Shown here piece after piece: positions 61,786 through 64,000 of a DNA stretch of 64,000 nt. The stretch is from assembly GCA_016699635.1 (NCBI GenBank), contig CP064983.1, positions 2,294,001-2,358,000 on the forward strand, written 5' to 3'. A model generated the notes under the pieces. That model was not told the DNA's origin and searched no databases. It was given only the letters and a program-made list of their open reading frames with translations. Source of the DNA: Bacteroidota bacterium. Its GTDB lineage: Bacteria; Bacteroidota; Bacteroidia; AKYH767-A; OLB10. Each line of letters begins with the position of its first letter. Positions within the stretch are counted from its first letter, which is position 1. Position numbers and translations under genes: made by a program.

Positions 61786-62753
61786 TTTACAAATTTAAAT
61801 TTTGTTGATTCGTTGTTGTAGTGTGCATTGATAAAATATAATCCATCTTTTAGTTGTGAAACAGATATTTTATCTCCTGCATTTAGTTTGAGTGATTCCA
61901 TAACAACCCGACCTTCAACATCAGTGATAAAAATTTCATCTATATTTTTAGTTAATGAGATATAGGAAGATGCAGGATTTGGATATACTTGTACTACATT
62001 GTTTTTAATTTCTGAAATTCCTACCGGTGAATCTGCTGTGGTGAAGTTGTCAATACAATAGAATAAAGGTGTATTGATACCAAAACTTCCAACATCGCTT
62101 GAAGAAAGTGTAAAAAGCAAACTGTCTGTATTGCCAAGTCCAGTTAAATCTACCCATTGCCAATCGTTGATGATATAATCCTGCGCATTATTTGCAGAAC
62201 GAAAGTCAGCAAGATAAAAATTAATACTATCACTACTTAAATTTCCATTATACCAATTGTGTATGGTTAGAATAAAATAATCAGGATCATTTCCTGATGG
62301 CCCTCCGAATTTTTTTGAAAAACCATCTCCATCTCTCATACTGATATATGGATAAGTAGCATTGGTAACAAAAAATCCATTAACTACTTTCCCTGAAGCA
62401 TTGCCTGAAAGTGTTATGGTTGCATTTTGCTGACCAAGGGCGTAAATGCCTGAGCCGTTATACCCTGTCAATGATGCGCTGGCATACATGTTTCCGAAGC
62501 CTGCAGTGCTGCTGTCTGCAACATTACTGTATGCCCAGCCCGAAAGCCAGTAGTTAAATGATGGGTCGAAGAAGTTAGGAAAAATTGCATTTCCTGATGT
62601 GAAACTTGTTCCGCCTTGCTGTGATGAGCCATTAAAGAAGCTATCTGCCGGTAAAGTCAGGTTTTCGAAGTCACTAACCGTTTGTGCATTCAGTTTTACA
62701 GACACTATTTGGAATAGTGACATTGTTACAATGATGAGTCTAACTCTTTTCAT
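61770..62753 (-). CDS. DUF4465-family protein with T9SS sorting domain
   Basis: The 327-residue protein has a signal peptide (ends KLNAQ) and a DUF4465 body: FENLTLPADSFFNGSSQQGGTSF, WLSGWAYSNVADSSTAGFGNMYAS, MRDGDGFSKKFGG, INFYLADFRSANNAQDYIINDWQWVDLTGLG. It ends with a sorting domain (VVQVYPNPASSYISL). DUF4465 proteins are often encoded beside TonB-dependent receptors of corrinoid uptake loci. Its ATG is two bases after the receptor stop, and its end overlaps the next gene by sixteen bases. Confidence 0.88.
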   Translation of the reverse strand: MKRVRLIIVTMSLFQIVSVKLNAQTVSDFENLTLPADSFFNGSSQQGGTSFTSGNAIFPNFFDPSFNYWLSGWAYSNVADSSTAGFGNMYASASLTGYNGSGIYALGQQNATITLSGNASGKVVNGFFVTNATYPYISMRDGDGFSKKFGGPSGNDPDYFILTIHNWYNGNLSSDSINFYLADFRSANNAQDYIINDWQWVDLTGLGNTDSLLFTLSSSDVGSFGINTPLFYCIDNFTTADSPVGISEIKNNVVQVYPNPASSYISLTKNIDEIFITDVEGRVVMESLKLNAGDKISVSQLKDGLYFINAHYNNESTKFKFVKCSTH

Positions 62754-62755
62754 AT

Positions 62756-64000
62756 TTATTTTGATTTTGAATTTATCTGAATAATAATTCCTGCTTTGTA
62801 TGAGCGTAAGGGCATTGAACGGTTTCGAATTGCTTCATAGTTCTCATCAAGCAGGTTGTTGATTTTTAAGTAAAGTTGAAATTTTGTTTTTTGTGCCGAT
62901 AGACTGCATGCAGCATAAAACCCATGAAGCCAAAATGGTTCTAAGTAATCCAGATTGTCTGTAGTTGTGTAACGATAGCCGGAATACTGAACAGAATATT
63001 TTACAATCAGTTTTCCATACCCTATTGCTAAACTTCCATTACTGGAGTATAGGGGCACATAAATTAATTGCTTGCCAACAGAGGCATCATTTTCAAAGCG
63101 GGCTTTTTCATTGGTAGCCTCAATATAATTTGTTGAAACGGTTAAGGCTGTGAACCATTTTTTATTGCTGTATCGAATAATAGTTTTTGTTTCAATTCCT
63201 TTGCTTTCTGTTCTGTCAAGATTTTGTGCCGACCAATAACCATTTTCCGGTAGCCATATAATCTGATTTTTCATTTTCCTGTTAAAGAGTGTAATCTCAG
63301 TCTTTGCAGTAATGTTTTTTGCAAGGTTGATTTCATTAAGGCAAAGGCCAATATCACCGGTTTTTCCTGATTCGGGTTTTAGATTTTTATTTCCACCCGG
63401 TTGCCAGTACAAATCATTTATAGTTGGATTGCGATAGACACTTGCAGCGTTTAATTTCAATGATATATTTTTATACAATGCAATTTCTCCTCCGGCATAC
63501 CAGGTAAATGGTGCTTCCTTGTTATCATTAAATTCTTTTCTGAATGATACTGATGGTTTAATTTTATTGTTAAAGAAATGTGCTGTTTCACCAATAAAAA
63601 GCGCAAAAGAGTTTAGCTGTGCTTGCTTTTTATATTCGTCTGCTGTTGCAGTGGTGTAGTTGTTGGTGATGCCTGCATGTATTTCTCTGTGCTTACCCGG
63701 ATGAAATTTATACTCAGCTTCTGCCAGCAATGATTTTGCTCTGCTTGTTGCATTCATGTTCTTTAAACTATCTGAATAATGTATGCCCTGATTAAACCAT
63801 GCAACCCGAACAGCTAATTGTCCCTTTGACAACTGCTGACGCCATTGCGAAGTAATTCTTAGATTGTCATCTTTCTGTTTGGCAACAGATGTCTGATTGA
63901 GTAATGGAGGAATTTGTCTGTTGTAATTATCGAGCCATGCAGCTATGCTTAGTGTGCCGTTTTTATTCAATCTGTAAACAACTTCACCTAACAAACCTTG
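62756..64000 (-). CDS. TonB-dependent receptor, C-terminal part (BtuB-like)
   Basis: The frame is open to the window edge; 414 residues of beta-barrel are present and the plug domain and N-terminus lie outside. Features are alternating amphipathic strands, SVYRNPTINDLYWQPGGNKNLKPESGKTGDIG (the conserved barrel motif NPxxxELYxxxxGNPNLKPE), and an end IRNRSMPLRSYKAGIIIQI, close to the BtuB tail with NLxxxxYExxxxYPMPGR. Outer-membrane uptake driven by TonB; the neighbours point to a corrinoid, and sequence upstream of the start would show a cobalamin riboswitch if this is right. Confidence 0.82.
   Translation of the reverse strand, partial: QGLLGEVVYRLNKNGTLSIAAWLDNYNRQIPPLLNQTSVAKQKDDNLRITSQWRQQLSKGQLAVRVAWFNQGIHYSDSLKNMNATSRAKSLLAEAEYKFHPGKHREIHAGITNNYTTATADEYKKQAQLNSFALFIGETAHFFNNKIKPSVSFRKEFNDNKEAPFTWYAGGEIALYKNISLKLNAASVYRNPTINDLYWQPGGNKNLKPESGKTGDIGLCLNEINLAKNITAKTEITLFNRKMKNQIIWLPENGYWSAQNLDRTESKGIETKTIIRYSNKKWFTALTVSTNYIEATNEKARFENDASVGKQLIYVPLYSSNGSLAIGYGKLIVKYSVQYSGYRYTTTDNLDYLEPFWLHGFYAACSLSAQKTKFQLYLKINNLLDENYEAIRNRSMPLRSYKAGIIIQINSKSK

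Overview
The window reads as a chromosomal segment of a low-GC Bacteroidota (Bacteroidetes) bacterium. The evidence is: several secreted proteins that end in type IX secretion (T9SS) sorting domains with the YPNPS-type motif; the Bacteroidetes promoter pattern TTTG-N19-TAnnTTTG upstream of several transcription units; few usable Shine-Dalgarno sequences; and family content typical of the phylum (TonB-dependent receptor with a DUF4465 protein and a propeller lipoprotein, System I cytochrome c genes, MqnD, FloA/NfeD). I cannot assign an order or genus from sequence alone.

Layout. 1-2.7 kb: tail of an AraC-type regulator, a SAM methyltransferase and a secreted Gfo/Idh/MocA oxidoreductase. 2.9-5.0 kb: T9SS-exported metalloprotease. 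5.2-9.3 kb: ccmB-ccmC-ccmD-like-ccmE, convergent with dsbD, which supplies reductant for cytochrome c maturation. 9.4-12.5 kb: serS followed by a large TPR protein. 12.8-17.1 kb: a giant T9SS surface protein. 17.1-19.6 kb: DUF2461, an MFS transporter and purE. 19.8-33.6 kb: a long core operon, tRNA-Thr, tRNA-Tyr, tRNA-Gly, tRNA-Thr, tuf, tRNA-Trp, secE, nusG, rplK, rplA, rplJ, rplL, rpoB, rpoC, closed by a strong terminator. 33.7-41.8 kb: glycosyltransferase, beta-carbonic anhydrase, tRNA-Arg, floA/nfeD, a TonB-family protein, a small protein kinase, mqnD, hldD and GtrA. 41.8-48.6 kb: two T9SS repeat proteins, one carrying thirty copies of a 90-bp repeat. 48.6-52.2 kb: two FKBP lipoproteins, a BaiN-type flavoprotein and xerD. 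52.3-54.8 kb: rnpB and a PgpH-type HD phosphodiesterase. 54.8-59.2 kb: an oligopeptide ABC system without ATPases. 59.3-59.7 kb: tRNA-Ser, tRNA-Pro and tRNA-Arg. 59.7-64.0 kb: a candidate corrinoid uptake locus whose receptor runs off the right edge.

The most important caution is that at least two dozen genes or gene starts, including rpoB, rpoC, serS, rplJ and rplL, are interrupted by single-base indels, mostly deletions in short homopolymers; two more genes carry an in-frame stop that one base change would explain. Essential genes cannot all be dead, so this is best read as uncorrected sequencing error, and I annotate such genes as single CDSs with the break position given. The signals I found most worth following are: a palindromic element lodged in the T-loop position of two degenerate tRNA tails inside the tRNA cluster; a set of TAnnTTTG boxes ending 3-5 nt before the ATG, suggesting leaderless transcripts; the 30 x 90-bp repeat gene; the CxxxY variant of CcmE; and the candidate B12 locus.
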